A stretch of DNA of 64,000 nucleotides from Adineta vaga (Eukaryota > Rotifera). Within the stretch, counting starts at the first letter, position 1; each line of letters starts with the position of its first letter. The notes below the pieces were generated by a model. It had not been told where the DNA came from. It was given only the letters and a program-made list of their open reading frames with translations, and searched no databases. Made by a program: the position numbers and the translations under genes. Positions 1 through 12,268 of this stretch are shown in pieces. The stretch spans positions 11,842,001 to 11,906,000 of the forward strand of contig CP075497.1 in the NCBI GenBank assembly GCA_021613535.1, written 5' to 3'.

Positions 1-3000
1 TTCACGTAGTTTAACTTGACGTTCGATGAGATAATCTCGATTTTGAATTTCATTAGCTAATTTTTGTTCTAATTCAACACGTTTTACATGTTCATCATGA
101 CATCGAACAAGTTCATCATAACGTTCGCGTAACTAAAAGAATTGATTGTTAAGAAAAGAACAACGTATTTTTCGTTTGAATTCATTTACTTGTTGTTCAA
201 GAACTGTCATTTTTTCAAGTTTAGCAACAGCAATCATTTCTTTCAATTCATTTAATTTCTCCTGATGATTATCTTTCAAATTCATCCTAAGAAAAGAGAA
301 CATAATAATCAATCAATTCTTTCTTCTTCAACAAAATTTTACTTCGATGATGAAATACTATCTGAATAATTCAATGTATTATAAAGATTTGATGGAGATG
401 AATGATACATTAATGCAGTTCCATTTAACCAACCATCTAAATTGATAAATTTAACTTTGGAGTTTTGTCTCTATGAAAAATTACCTTTAGAACTATGTTG
501 ACCGTTTTCGTAAAGTTTCTTGTCGTGATTTATAGCTGAAGATAATCCATTGAGTTTTTGTTCTAATTCATTAGCTTCGAATTTCTTTTGTTTGAATAAT
601 AATTTCAATTTTTGTTTTTCTCGTTCGAGTTTTTCTTTTTCAATAATCACTTGATGTAAAATAATGTTTTGTTGATGATCAAGATCACGTAACGTATTCT
701 ATAAGAGAAGATGTACTTGAAAGTTTTATTTATAATTAACTAAATCTACTTGTCGAAGTTTAGAATTTTGTGCAACAATGATTTGTTCGTGTTGAAAATG
801 TTCTTCCGCTTGTTCGAGTTCTGCTTCACAGCGTGTTTCTAATTCCATTAATTGAAATTCGAGATCTTCATGTTTTCTTCGTGTCTCAGCGAGAATTTCT
901 TTCTTTCTAGACAACATAATCATTGATTAAATAGAACATAAAAGAAAGATTACACTACTCACTTGAGAATCTTATCGTCTGACGGTCGATATTGTTCTTC
1001 GAGTTCACGTAATTCATATTCTAGTTTATAGAGTATCTGTTGTGTATATTCAATTTCATTACGAATCTAAAAAACAAAACCTCATCTCAAAATATACGAT
1101 TTCATTAACAAAGAATTCTTACAGAAGATTTTTCCGACATGATACGATCAGTTAATAATTGTAAATCATTATAAATATGTCGAATTTTTTCTTGATCACC
1201 TTCACTATCGTCTAAAATTTGTTTGAAAACTAATTCGTGTTCACCTTCGACTAGAGCACGTTCAATTTCCAACTAAATAAGAAGAGAAAGTAAATGAACA
1301 GGTGAAAAGAAGATATCGATGTCAATGGGCTTTTCGCATGCACATCTGGTAACAAGATGTTTATTCTCATATCAACACGCACGATCAATAAATTAGATGA
1401 GAGAGAGAGAGAGAAAGGAAAGAAATATCATGCAAACCTGTAAATGTCTGACGATCTTGGGAGAAAATGATCGTTGACTAGTAATTGCCTTATTTCGATT
1501 TTCATGGTGAGAAAAGGGAACAACTGTGAAGCAAATTATTTTAATGAAATTGACAAGTTGTTTTAATTGGTTTTAAGGTGAAAATATCAACTGAAGAATG
1601 GTCAATCGCTGATGATGATGATGATGATGATAAACTCATAGACTGATCTTGAAAAATGACTGTGTCTAAATAATTGAGGGTTGAACATTGAAAAGAAAAA
1701 GATAGATATCAGTGAATAAAGTTCTCCTAGAAATGATAAGATGTATCATTTACATACTCCGAATGGTATGTGCTACATTAGAAAGAAGAAAATGGATAAC
1801 AACAGTCATCGATATCATTATTCATATCATCATCATCATCGAATGTAATCACAACAGGAAACAGACAGACAACAGCACTGTTCATCATTAGTTTTCTTTT
1901 CCTTCTCTTCGATTGCGTATGTATCGTTGTCTAACCTATAAATAATACTCGACTACGTAATCATTTTTCTTTCTCATTCTTTTATTTCGAAAGAGACAAC
2001 TTGTTGAATTTCTTTCTTTTGATGAATTGTAAATGTATAAAATAGAAAACGTTATGCTTAACGAAACTGATGGTTTCGAAAGAATTCTTTTTCTTTATAA
2101 CTCTATTAGAAGAAGAAAAAAAGTTTCCATATACGATAGATACGTATTTATCCCGAGGAGACAATTAAAGAAAAAAATAACTCTTTTTATTTAGATAAGA
2201 AATTGTTATTATCTTACCTCTCGCATGGCTTCACTGAGACGACTTTCAATATCCACAATATTCTTCTTGATAATAGTTAGATCAGCTAATGTTTTTCGAT
2301 AGTTACTTTCGTATTGTTTTAATTTACCACTGTTCGTTATATCAATAGGAATACCATCAGCATCATTCTAAATAACAATCATCCACTTCATCGGTCATCG
2401 GACAAGTATGCGTAGAAACAAGAATTGACGAAGAAATAGGGGACAAACGGTCAAACAATGTCGATATGTGTGAAACAAGCCACCAAGGGCATCTTCTATT
2501 TTTCCTTCTTCTTCTTCTTCCTCTCTTGCTCTCTCTTTCTCTTATCGGACATCACATCTGCCATGTCCAACAGACAGATGAAGTAGTTCAATTAGTGAAT
2601 CGAATATTAATGGTGGGAGAACACGACAAGCCTGATGGCGGAAAAGAAGATCAAAACATTCATATAAATGACTTCCGGTTTTACTCGTTTTCTTCTTCGA
2701 TGCACATGTTTTGATTCAATTAATAAATCTTACTTCTTCAATACTAGCATTCGAAGTCGGTCGTGTAACAGCTGAATCAATAACAATGCCCGAATCGGAT
2801 GTTGGAACTTTATTTTGATGCATTGATGTTGATGATGAAGATGATTGTTTTTGATACCATGATTCATCATTGGTATTATTTTCAAAATCAATTGGATAGA
2901 GAATTTTTGATGATTGTTGAGCAGCTGTGGCAGAGATCGTTTTTAGACTAGACGCTTTACGTTGTTGAGAAATCGTTTGTTGTTGTTGCTGCTGTTGTTG

Positions 3001-6000
3001 CTGTTGTTGTTGTTGAAGAATATAATCAGATCTAGACATGAATTTTTCACCTGATGGTGAATTCGATTCAGACGATGATGAAGATGAACCAATCGGTGAA
3101 GATAATGTCGATAATTTTTCTTCACTTTTTGGTTTGGTCTGATGACGATGTTGATTAAATGTTAAAGGTGGTTGATTTCGTCGTTGATTTGAACAATGTG
3201 ATAATAATAAACCATTTGTTAGAATTCGACGAGTAAATGATGGTCGACGTTGATTATCATCTGATGATTTGTTTATTGTTGAAGATTCTTCATCAAGATT
3301 TGAAACACAATAAGACATATGTGGAGTTGTTGAACAATCGGTTAGAGAATGATGAACGCTTGGAACTTCTTCATAATGTACTAAAATAGATGAAGAAAAC
3401 AAATTTAATTTCATCAAAGCATATCATTGACATTTCGTTTTGATCTTTTCAAAAGAAAAAGAAATCTATTTACTTGTATTTGCTAATGTCGATGCTGGTG
3501 TTGGTATGATAAAATCTGATAAACTTGATGATGTTGATTGAATTACTTTCATTGTTTTGATATGTTGCGATGGCATTAATTTATTATTATCAATCATGCT
3601 TGTACTTTGTTCGTTTGTATTTGGTAAGAGTAAGATTGGTACGGATAATGACATTGGAGTAGATTTCGTTGGAGATTGTTGATCTGTTGGTAAAGATGCA
3701 AGAGACTTATTAATATAAGAAGTATTGATCACCGGTGATGGAGATGATTTATCGTTGTGATTAGTTAAAGGTGGAGTAAAAACTTTTGAATTAACCATAG
3801 AAGATGTTCCACATAGACGAGATGCTGAAACTGTAGTTGACAATATTGGACAGGGTTTAAATGATGCGTCGGTATAACATGAACTTATACGAGTTCGATC
3901 GAGAATTGGTGATCGATATGATAAACATGGAGATCTAATTGGTTCAGATTTGGGACTGATACGAGTTGGCTAAAATAAATAAATATATATATATATAGAT
4001 GAATTTTTATTTTTCCTGATAAAATCTTTCGTTTTCGTACTTTTTCTACATGAGCAATATCATATACAATTAATTTATCGTATGCTTCATCATATATGTC
4101 GTCATCGCCGTCTTCTTCTGTTCGAGGTTGTGGACTTGGAGACTCATAAATAGTTGAAAGACGTTTTTCAATATCTTGATTGGAATCGAAATTATTTGTA
4201 GTATTCATAATTATAAGTTGGGCTTCACTATCATTTATCTGATCATCATCATCTTCATCATCATTCTCAAGTATATCAGCTCGATCATCGTTATCATGTA
4301 ATGTTATAGTTGGTATTGACCCATCATTTATTTTTAATAAATGATTTCGTCTTTTTTGTTCTTCTTCATCATCATCACGTCGTAATTGTTCAAGTTCTTC
4401 TTCGTTCTCTTCAGTAATTGGCAAACATGAATGAACAATATTCACAACTGGTTCATAAGAAATCTCTTCGTACGAATAATCATCATCCTAACAAAACGAA
4501 AGAAGAAGAAGAAGAAAAAAACATGAATGAGAACTTTGTTGAATTCATTCCTTCTTCTTTCTGTAGTCAAATAAGAAGACATAAACAATACGAATTCAAT
4601 CTTGTCTATGAATAGGTTTCATCTCATTATGATTGCTCAATTGTTCAAGATATTTTCTTTATTAAAATTTTCAAACTTACGAAGAATATTGCTGTTCGAG
4701 AATGAGATTGTTGAGAGGCATTTTCATTTGTATCTGATAAATCCATACTATAAACAAAACTATCGGCCATTAATTGTTGTTGTTGTTGTTCACATTGAAT
4801 AAATGCAGCTAATTCTTTATCATAGATTTTCGTTGGAGAAACAGGGGCTGAGTGACTTCGTTGGGATTGAGAATGAAATTCATCCGTATCATCATCATTC
4901 GTATTCAATTGATTTTCATTTTGACAACCAATACCAGTTAAATCCATTTCAGTACGTGCTGTATCCGATACGTGATTATCATGAGATTGTTTTCGATGAG
5001 ATTGACAATGTAATTGTAAATCGTCAAGACTTTACTTTGAAATGTAATCCGGTAAGATTTCTTTGTCGATCGAAATAAATCGTCAAGTTCAACAAATGAC
5101 TGATGAGATAAGACTTCTTCTTCTCCGTCTAAATAATCAACCAAAATTTGTCTTACATTATATTATTACTAGAAGCGTCAGCTGTTGAATTTTACGTCAT
5201 CAGAAAAGAAGAAAAAGAAAAGACTGCCTAACATTTAGCATAACTATTCTTTCATTTTTTTCACTTATATTAATCTTATTACATAGAGAATTATCAAGAG
5301 ACGTCTGTCTGTTACCAACTAATCCATTAGTAATCTAATGTCAATTATATATACATTCTTATAGTTCTCTTCTCTTCTACTAAACTATTACATTATTTCG
5401 GATATAAGAAAAAACACAACTATATGCCAATTTCTCTTTTCCTTCTTCTTTCCCTCGTTTGATCGTTTATTTATCCAACTATCGACGTTGTCATCCAATC
5501 GATCATTGTTCAGAAGTATTATAATGTGAATGAGTAAAAAGAAAAGAGGGCGTGTAGATTGGATTTTGACTTACCTTGTTGAGGTTCATTTTTCTCATTT
5601 AACCGACAATTGACGTTGTCTATCATATTGATGACAATTGAATTTTAAATTATCACTGTCAAGGTATTCTTAAAGAAAGCATCAATATTCTCCGAAAAGT
5701 GAGTTTTGAATGAAATTGATGTATGAATGTATGTATGACAACGAAGAACAGGAAAAATTACCAAATCATCGCTGTTAGTGTATACACTTGAATGTACTCG
5801 ACCTTGTATGGGTGGCGAGCGTGCAATCACTGCGTGTAGTAGTAGAAGTAATGGTGTCGTGTGCGAATAGTATGAGTATATGACATACACAACATGCGAT
5901 TTCAAACGCAAGAAAAGAGAAAGAAAGACAGGGAGAGGGGGGAGAAAAATGTGTGAAAGAGAGAAGAAATAAACTGTGAGTGTCGATAAAAAAGAAGAGA

Positions 6001-6333
6001 GTAAGAGATGCATCATCAATTATGAAAAAAAAAGGCAAACGAGGGAAGAAAAGAGAAAGAAAGAACAAGAGGCTTACCGCGCTTTGAGACTGATCCTTTG
6101 TTCGTTCAATAGAAATAATACTTAACTATTTGTGTGTTTTCGAAACACTATTCTATCAAAAATTTTACATAGCAATATTAGTAGAAGAAGAAAAAAAACA
6201 ACATTCCTGTACATATAATTAGTCAACTAATCTTCAATGTGTAAACTCAATAATCAGTTATTAACGATGATTGATACATTTATTGAAATAAATCGATGTA
6301 TTTACCTGTAAGTGATGTTAAATGTTGTGTCAT
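1..6333 (-). CDS. PHLDB/LL5-like coiled-coil protein, 3' end outside window
   Basis: Multi-exon gene read on the minus strand; its C-terminus runs off the left edge. Vertebrate LL5/PHLDB proteins are membrane-associated scaffolds that anchor microtubule plus ends at the cell cortex. The match rests on the coiled coil encoded by about 1-2370: SEAMRE followed by ERALVEGE parallels PHLDB2 EAMRE and ALLDGE, then HEDLEFQ with LELETR-like spacing parallels FEDLEFQQLE, then EKEKLEREKQKL before a LNGLSS end like SLSGG. The N-terminal part (about 2735-5620) is low-complexity, with Ser-, Asp/Glu- and Gln-rich stretches. The first exons (6333, then about 6085, 5800 and 5600) join in phase from an ATG at 6331-6333. 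No N-terminal FHA domain is visible; the expected C-terminal PH domain would lie outside the window. Exon borders in 2700-5650 are approximate. A 0.9 kb intron (about 1277-2216) contains GAT repeats. Confidence 0.75.
2971..3015 (-). repeat. CAG/CAA poly-glutamine tract in the PHLDB-like gene
   Basis: On the minus strand this is a run of CAA and CAG codons giving about 13-15 consecutive glutamines inside a Ser-rich exon. The mixed codons make it a less pure microsatellite, though it may still vary in length between alleles. Confidence 0.8.
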
Positions 6334-7336
6334 CTTGAAGACAACTAAGTTCAAGAGGAATCTATTCTTTCTCGTCTCGTTCTTCTTTTTTTTCTGATGG
6401 ATTGAAACAGATGTTCGTCTTATTCTTTCAGAATGATTGAGTGATTCATTTGAGTGGTTGAAAAAAATAACAAAAGTATGTGAGTCAGTTCAATTTGATA
6501 CATCGACGTTTTTATATTGATGATTTTTCGATTGACCAATCAGTTGGATATAGAAACGAAAATGAAACAAGAGGTCGCCTAATGTCTATCGACTTTTCGT
6601 TTTAGTTTTGATTAAGTACGACTGTCACTGTTAATAAGCGAAAAATCGGTGATTGATCAAGCCTATCAGTATGGGTATAACTAAGGCGAAGATTTTTTGA
6701 TTTCTCATCAAAACGATCGGGTTAGAATATTTATTCAGAGGCAAAGACATTCCTATGAAATCAAATGATGCATTAATAATTTATGTAAAAAATTCCGTCA
6801 ATTAATGTTAATGATGCTTGAATTACTTTCATGTGATAGAGGTGAGTAGGCAAAAGTTTCGAATGCAAAAGACTATTTTGTCAAAATAAGATTCTATATA
6901 TTCTGAAGAAAAAACAAATCATTGAACTAAAACGAATGAATTTTTTTCTCTCTCTCTCGGTATTGTCTAGAGAAAAGGAAACATTTTGCGTTTTCTTTAG
7001 GAGAAAAATGATTAATCAATGATTTTCTACATCATGAAAACATAGTTTTATTCAACTTACAAGAATTGATCTACGATCGAACAAAAGGATTGTTGATGAA
7101 ATAATTTAATAATAATGAAATGCATATTTATATAGTCGGTTTTTATTTCTTTACGAGATCAACATTATACTAATAATCTTATTTAAATGTCATCATCAAC
7201 ACTCTTCTTTTAATATTTGTTGATTATTAGCATAAATAATGAAGTGTATTGTGAGATCAATGTTACATATATTAGCTCACAAAAGAAGACAATTGAGCGC
7301 TAAAAATTATATCAGTTGATTTCTCTTCTTGGTCAA
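6334..7336. other. Intergenic spacer between divergent PHLDB-like and CFAP91 genes
   Basis: AT-rich, stop-rich sequence between the first ATG of the minus-strand PHLDB-like gene and the first CFAP91 exon. It probably holds both promoters. No RNA gene, repeat family or further exon could be recognised. Confidence 0.5.
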
Positions 7337-9872
7337 ATGTTGGACATTAAACCGATGTTAGATCATTTGTCCTCTTATCGTAACAATTCAAATCAAACTA
7401 TCTTAAGCTCATATTCTTCACCTTCATGTCGAAGATCAGATTTCTTGTATGTAAACAGTTTTATTCATTAGGATTGTCGATGTATTGTTTAAAATTTAGT
7501 CATTATCAACGAAGGAAATATGCAGATATGCCTCGAAATTCCGAGAAAAAACGATCGATTTTTCTGGTTAATGATCATCAAAAGTAAGGCCTATATGACG
7601 ATCGATAGAAATGTCTTAGAGAAAAACATTAGCGATAGTATCGTTCTGTTGGTGTAGCGGTTATCACATCTGCTTAACACGCAGAAGGTCGCAGGTTCGA
7701 CACCTGCACAGAACAGATTTCTTTTTTTCAATTCAATTGAATTTCTTATTCAAATAGAATATAAAAAAAAACGATTGATGATTTTTACATAAGAAAATTC
7801 GTTGGATTTAAGATTAAATGATTCAAAATTTCTAGATAGAACGTGGTTCTGTTGGTGTAGCGGTTATCACATCTGCTTAACACGCAGAAGGTCGCAGGTT
7901 CGACACCTGCACAGAACACTTTCCTTTTTTTTTGTTTTTGTTTAGATTCACTGAACTTCCATTAAAAGAAATTCGAAAAGAAACAATTCATCCTTTTCGT
8001 CATGTTAATTTACAGACAGATTATCGTGAAGAATCAACGCAAACCGATCCTTTTTCACCGGTGTATACAATTTCAAATGGTGAACATCCTGAAGTATTTG
8101 ATTTAGCCGATTTTATTTATGGAAAAGGTTTACCGGCTACAACGATTGAAATTTGTTTTATTGAACGATTACGAGCTCGTCGTCAATGGGAACAAGATCG
8201 AACGTTTGATGTAACACGAATGAAAATCGTTATTGAACGAGAAATACGAGAATGGCAAATGCGTGAAGAAGAAATTCAATTGTACAAAATTCTCATTGTT
8301 TTATTAAGATTATTATTTGATTTTTTGTAAATAATTTAGATTACAAGATACACGACAGAAATTAATGAAAAGAAATCTTCAAACATATATTCAAAAGGAT
8401 GAAGATTTAATGAAAAGTATAATAGATTTGTTCATCTATCGACAAGAAAAACAATTGAAATTAGAATATCAACGATTAGAACTTGAAACATCGCGAGGTA
8501 ATTTGACAGAAACATTGATTAGATTTACGTTTTTTTTCATACAGATATTCGTCGTATGAAACGTCGGTATCAATTACGTGAAAATTATATCAATGCAGTT
8601 ACTAAATATAATCATTTAGGAGTTATTGGAATGTCATTAAAACCATCATGGCATACACGATCGAATGATATTATAACTACTTTCAATAATAAGAATTCTC
8701 TACCATGTCCTCATTTGGATCATTTCATTGATCGACGTATGCATCATGTTGGAATAAATATATTCAAATTCGAAGAACTCTTACCCAGAAATGCTTTGAT
8801 TCCTAAAATTGATCATTTGAATTCATCAAGTAGAGTAACTAAAAATAAACAGTTACAACGACGAATACAAAATTTAGAAAAAGCTTTTCAAGTTTGTAAT
8901 CAAAATTTCGTTTTCATCTTTTAAAATCCGATTTTCAGTTAATTCAAGAACAAAAAACTAAACAATCATCAACATTAGAAGAAGAAAAACCTTTTCGATT
9001 TGTTGAAAAAATCGAAACAATCGATCATCTTCAACAATCTCAATCTCCTTCAATTCAAACAGAAGTCTTTATTCCTTCATTTTATTCCTTCATTTTATTC
9101 CATTATTCTTAGGAACATGATTATCCTCGAAACATTCTCATCCAATTCCAAAGCTACCTTCGTGGTATCACTGTTCAATCAAAAGTAAAAATCTTCCAAA
9201 TCCTTTCCTCTCGTCTCTCATTACATTCCTTCAGGTCGCAAATGTTCATCGAATTCGTAAAGATTTATTAGACGAATTACGAATTGATTTCAATCAAAAA
9301 TCTTCATCAATGAACATGAATAGAAATGATGTCGAAACACAAATTTATGATTATCTTGAAGGTGAAACCATAGCGGATATGTTAGATTTTCTCTCGAAGG
9401 AATTACTTCGTCTTCAATGTGAACAAACCATTCATCTTTTTATATTTCTTGCTAATCGACAACGACATGAATGTGAAGAAAAAGAAACGACTACTCGTCT
9501 TCAATCAATCCAACGTCAAAAACTCGAGGATCATATTTTTCGACAAGTTCGTATCTTTACACATCAGTTTATCGATCAATTAAAACATAGCTTCTAGTTA
9601 TTTTCATTAAATTCTGATGTAAATATTGAAATCTATATACAAGATCTTATTCTTCAATCAATTTCCAATACAGCAGATGAACAAGCCAGATTAGAAATCA
9701 AAGAACTAACTGATAGTTTAGTCAATCATTCTTCGTAAACAATTTTATCATTCGATGGATTCTTTATCTTCTTTTTATTTGTAGATCGACATCATTTGAC
9801 ATTGAAGATATCATTTCAAATCTTGTTCATAATTTTTTACTTCCAACAGTCGCGAAACACCTGCGTCGGTAA
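7337..9872 (+). CDS. CFAP91: CFAP91 (MAATS1/AAT-1), ciliary radial-spoke base protein
   Basis: In other eukaryotes CFAP91 is an axonemal protein at the base of radial spokes, needed for motile cilia. Diagnostic segments are TDYREESTQTDPFSP (exon 7946-8281), YGKGLPATTIE followed by ERLRARRQWE, the EGETIADMLDFLSKELLRLQ block (9310 onward), and TADEQARLEI near the C-terminus. Exons: 7337-7446, 7500-7583, 7946-8281, 8340-8497, 8545-8891, 8939-9064, then several to the TAA at 9870-9872. All checked junctions keep phase, with GT-AG introns mostly about 45-60 bp. The intron 7584-7945 (362 bp) is exceptional because it contains two tRNA-Val genes. The first two exons are less certain: they rest on splice signals (GTATGT and GTAAGG donors) and phase, and give an N-terminus shorter than in vertebrates. 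A motile-cilia gene is expected in a rotifer with ciliated corona. Confidence 0.93.
7643..7715 (+). tRNA. tRNA-Val (anticodon AAC), copy 1, inside a CFAP91 intron
   Basis: 73-nt cloverleaf without an intron. The 5' acceptor GTTCTGT pairs with ACAGAAC, with discriminator A. The anticodon arm TCTGC-TTAACAC-GCAGA puts AAC in the loop, reading valine GUU and, as inosine, other Val codons. The A box (TGGTGTAGCGG) and B box (GGTTCGACACC) of the internal Pol III promoter are intact. A T-run (TTTCTTTTTTT) follows as terminator. It lies 59 bp after the intron donor at 7584, on the same strand as the host gene, and is identical to copy 2. Confidence 0.95.
7846..7918 (+). tRNA. tRNA-Val (anticodon AAC), copy 2, inside a CFAP91 intron
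   Basis: Identical over all 73 nt to the copy at 7643-7715, while the 130 bp between them and the downstream flanks differ. That fits an old tandem duplication kept identical by selection or conversion, or a recent short duplication. All stems, both internal promoter boxes and the AAC anticodon are intact. Its 3' end is only 27 nt from the next CFAP91 exon. Confidence 0.95.
7919..7945 (+). promoter_or_regulatory. Shared Pol III terminator and intron polypyrimidine tract/acceptor
   Basis: Directly after the second tRNA there is a run of nine T, then T-rich sequence ending in TTTAG, followed by the CFAP91 exon. The same 27 nt must end the Pol III transcript and serve as polypyrimidine tract plus 3' splice site for the Pol II transcript. 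The exon start at 7946 is fixed by phase: AA|A TTC ACT. Confidence 0.7.
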
Positions 9873-10083
9873 TTAAGAATCTTACTATGGATAATGATCC
9901 TAATAAAAACAGACAGAATTCAGAAATAAATTTTATTTTTTGTTACTAATAATCTACGAGAATATCATTCTCAAAGGAAATCTAAGTTCTTTTGTTTAAT
10001 AATATATTTGTTCGATGAATAAATGAAGAAAATGAGAGATTAAATACCGGGATTCAAACGTAATGAGAGAGAAAAAATATGAT

Positions 10084-10841
10084 TTAATTTGCATGTTCAA
10101 AATATTCTTTGGATTTCGAAACATCGGGATTGATGGTCTTCTTTCCTGGTTTCCAGTTCGCTGGACATACTAAAGAACAAGAGAGAGTTTGATATAAATC
10201 TAAGAATGAAAGAATCATCATACCTTCTCCATGTTTATCTGTAAATTGAAATGCTTGAACTAATCGAAGTGTTTCATCAACTGAACGACCAACTGGTAAA
10301 TCATTAATCGTTATTTGACGAAGAATACCATGAGAATCGATAAGAAATAAACCACGAAATGCAATACCTTCATCATCTTTTAAAACACCATATTTCGCTA
10401 AAGATAAAACCATAAATAAAAGAATTTGAAGAACAAAAAGAATGCAATTTACTTGAAATCTCTAAATTCTTATCGGCAAGTAATGGAATATTCATTTTAC
10501 CTAATCCACCTTGTTTTCGACTTGTATTAACCCATGCTAAATGACTAAAATGAGAATCTGTTGAACAAGCGACAACTTCACAATTTATTTGACGAAATTC
10601 TTCAATACGATCGCTAAATGAGATGATTTCTAAATATAAAATCAAACGTTTATCTTATCTTTTTAATCGATTTTTTTCTTGTTTGAATACCTGTTGGACA
10701 AACAAATGTAAAATCCAATGGATAGAAAAAGAGTACGACATATTTGCCTTTATAATCTTTAAGGGAAATATCTTTGAAATTTCCATCAATAACAGCTGTA
10801 CCCTTGAAATCTGGTGCTGGTTTACCAATTCTTGCTGACAT
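10084..10841 (-). CDS. Typical 2-Cys peroxiredoxin (PRDX1/2 type)
   Basis: Thiol peroxidase that reduces hydrogen peroxide and organic peroxides, recycled by thioredoxin. Four exons from ATG at 10839-10841 to TAA at 10084-10086. Exon 1 carries the peroxidatic cysteine in FVCPT; the donor after FVCPT joins in phase to EIISFSDR. Further on are the GGLG motif, [14 protein letters not shown], the resolving cysteine in VCPANWKPG, and a C-terminal YF (KEYFEHAN). GGLG plus YF are the two features associated with sensitivity to over-oxidation in eukaryotic 2-Cys enzymes. Without a signal peptide it should be cytosolic. Length near 195 residues is normal for the family. Confidence 0.95.
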
Positions 10842-11510
10842 ATTTCTTTAGTTAAATAGGGATCTGAAAAGAGAAAAACAAAACATCTTATATTAATATT
10901 TACCTATTATTAAAACTAATTTTTCATTGGATCAACTCGAGAACGAGAACTACATGACAAGTTCATCAAGGTGCATATACTCCGGATCCGGAATTTTATT
11001 TCCTTTCTATTTCTCACACATGATTAATACTCAAGCACAAAAAAAACAAAACGATAACATTCAAAGCATAAAATATGGTGCCATTCAATCGAATATGTAT
11101 CATTCTTCTATTCTATTCTATGAAGTGTAGATTGAAAGAAAAGAAATAGAGAAGATAAATGCATATTAACGTATGGTAGTTACGAAATCAAAGAGAACAG
11201 AAAAACATAAACGCGACGAGGGTAACGACCACCATAAAACTACAATTGTCTCTTATCAACAGTTAACAGTGCACAATGAAATATGATTCAAGTGCAAAAT
11301 TTCACGTTAGAAATTTACATAACAGATCTAATTCAATGTTCCTAAATATAGAAAATAACAAGTAAATATTCAGATGTCGCCTTGATTTATTACAGAAATG
11401 AAAATGAAAAGACTTCTAACAATGATTCGATTGGTTCGAACTAAAACGACCAATTGCAATTCACTTGATAATATTTAGTTGATTTTAGTAACAGAAAAGT
11501 TTTATAAATC
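10842..11510. other. Divergent promoter region between peroxiredoxin and PFDN4
   Basis: About 670 bp separating two genes transcribed away from each other. The sequence is AT-rich, and no further coding exon, tRNA or repeat family was recognised. It probably holds both promoters and 5' UTRs. Confidence 0.4.
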
Positions 11511-11912
11511 ATGTCGTCGACAACAAAAGATGTTGAAGTTCATGTTGAATATGCTGATCAACAAAATATCAATAAATTTGCACGTAATAATGCAAAATTA
11601 ACTGAATTAAAAGAAGAAATCGAAGCAAAACGAAAAGAATTAACATCATTATCGGATGCACGAGAAGCTTTGGATGAATTATCTATTCTATCTGATATTC
11701 CAACAGCACCATTACTTGTTGGAGAAACATTTCTTATTGAACCAACGGATGATATTCTAACTTCATTAGATACACGAAAAACTAAAATTGAAAAAGAAAT
11801 TGAAGAAATTCAAACACGAATTCAAACAATTCAAGGGCTATTAAGTGATTTAAAAGTGAAATTATATGGAAAATTTGGTAAAAGTATTAATCTTGAGAAT
11901 GATGAAGAATAA
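11511..11912 (+). CDS. PFDN4: Prefoldin subunit 4
   Basis: Beta-type subunit of the hexameric prefoldin chaperone, which passes nascent actin and tubulin to the CCT chaperonin in the cytosol. Single exon of 133 residues, the usual size. Signature parts are YADQQNINKFARNNAKLTEL near the N-terminus (human: EDQQKINKFARN), the central hydrophobic hairpin stretch (about residues 55-80), and the C-terminal LSDLKVKLYGKFGKSINLE. Both ends are coiled coils, as in all prefoldins. Head-to-head with the peroxiredoxin. Confidence 0.96.
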   Translation: MSSTTKDVEVHVEYADQQNINKFARNNAKLTELKEEIEAKRKELTSLSDAREALDELSILSDIPTAPLLVGETFLIEPTDDILTSLDTRKTKIEKEIEEIQTRIQTIQGLLSDLKVKLYGKFGKSINLENDEE

Positions 11913-12268
11913 AAATCAAAAAAAAACAAAAGAACTTCCTACGTAGTAACTTCACTTGTTTTTTTTCATACGTTATACGTTTGTTAACAAATAAATGTTT
12001 CTTTTTATCGAACAACAAATAAAGATTTTCTCACGTTTTCAATCATCTTTTTGATTCAGCGGTATTACTCCTCGTGTTTGAAATGATTCTAAAAGATTGT
12101 CTCATGTAAAAATAGTCACGCAGTGATAAATAGATATAAAAATGTGTATTATTAACGTTGGGATACGCTTCATTACTTCTCACATGTTAAATAATGAGTC
12201 GGTATACTTTTTCCTAGATTTTTGTTTAGTCAATATTGTTCTTTTTTTGTTAATATTTCTAGATTTCA
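11913..12268. other. Short spacer upstream of the DUF885 gene
   Basis: AT-rich 356 bp holding the PFDN4 3' UTR (AATAAA-like signals near 11990 and 12018) and the leader of the next gene. A TTTCTAG acceptor-like motif at about 12262 directly precedes the ATG at 12269, so the 5' UTR may be spliced or trans-spliced. Confidence 0.4.

Noticed and set aside
2466-2714. Plus-strand frame with a leucine-rich start resembling a signal peptide
   Set aside because: It reads a CTT repeat opposite the PHLDB-like gene's intron; no homologue and no splice structure.
5645-6068. Two overlapping minus-strand frames rich in Phe, Leu and Ser
   Set aside because: They arise from a purine-rich intron of the PHLDB-like gene; only the short exon around 5765-5810 within them is used.
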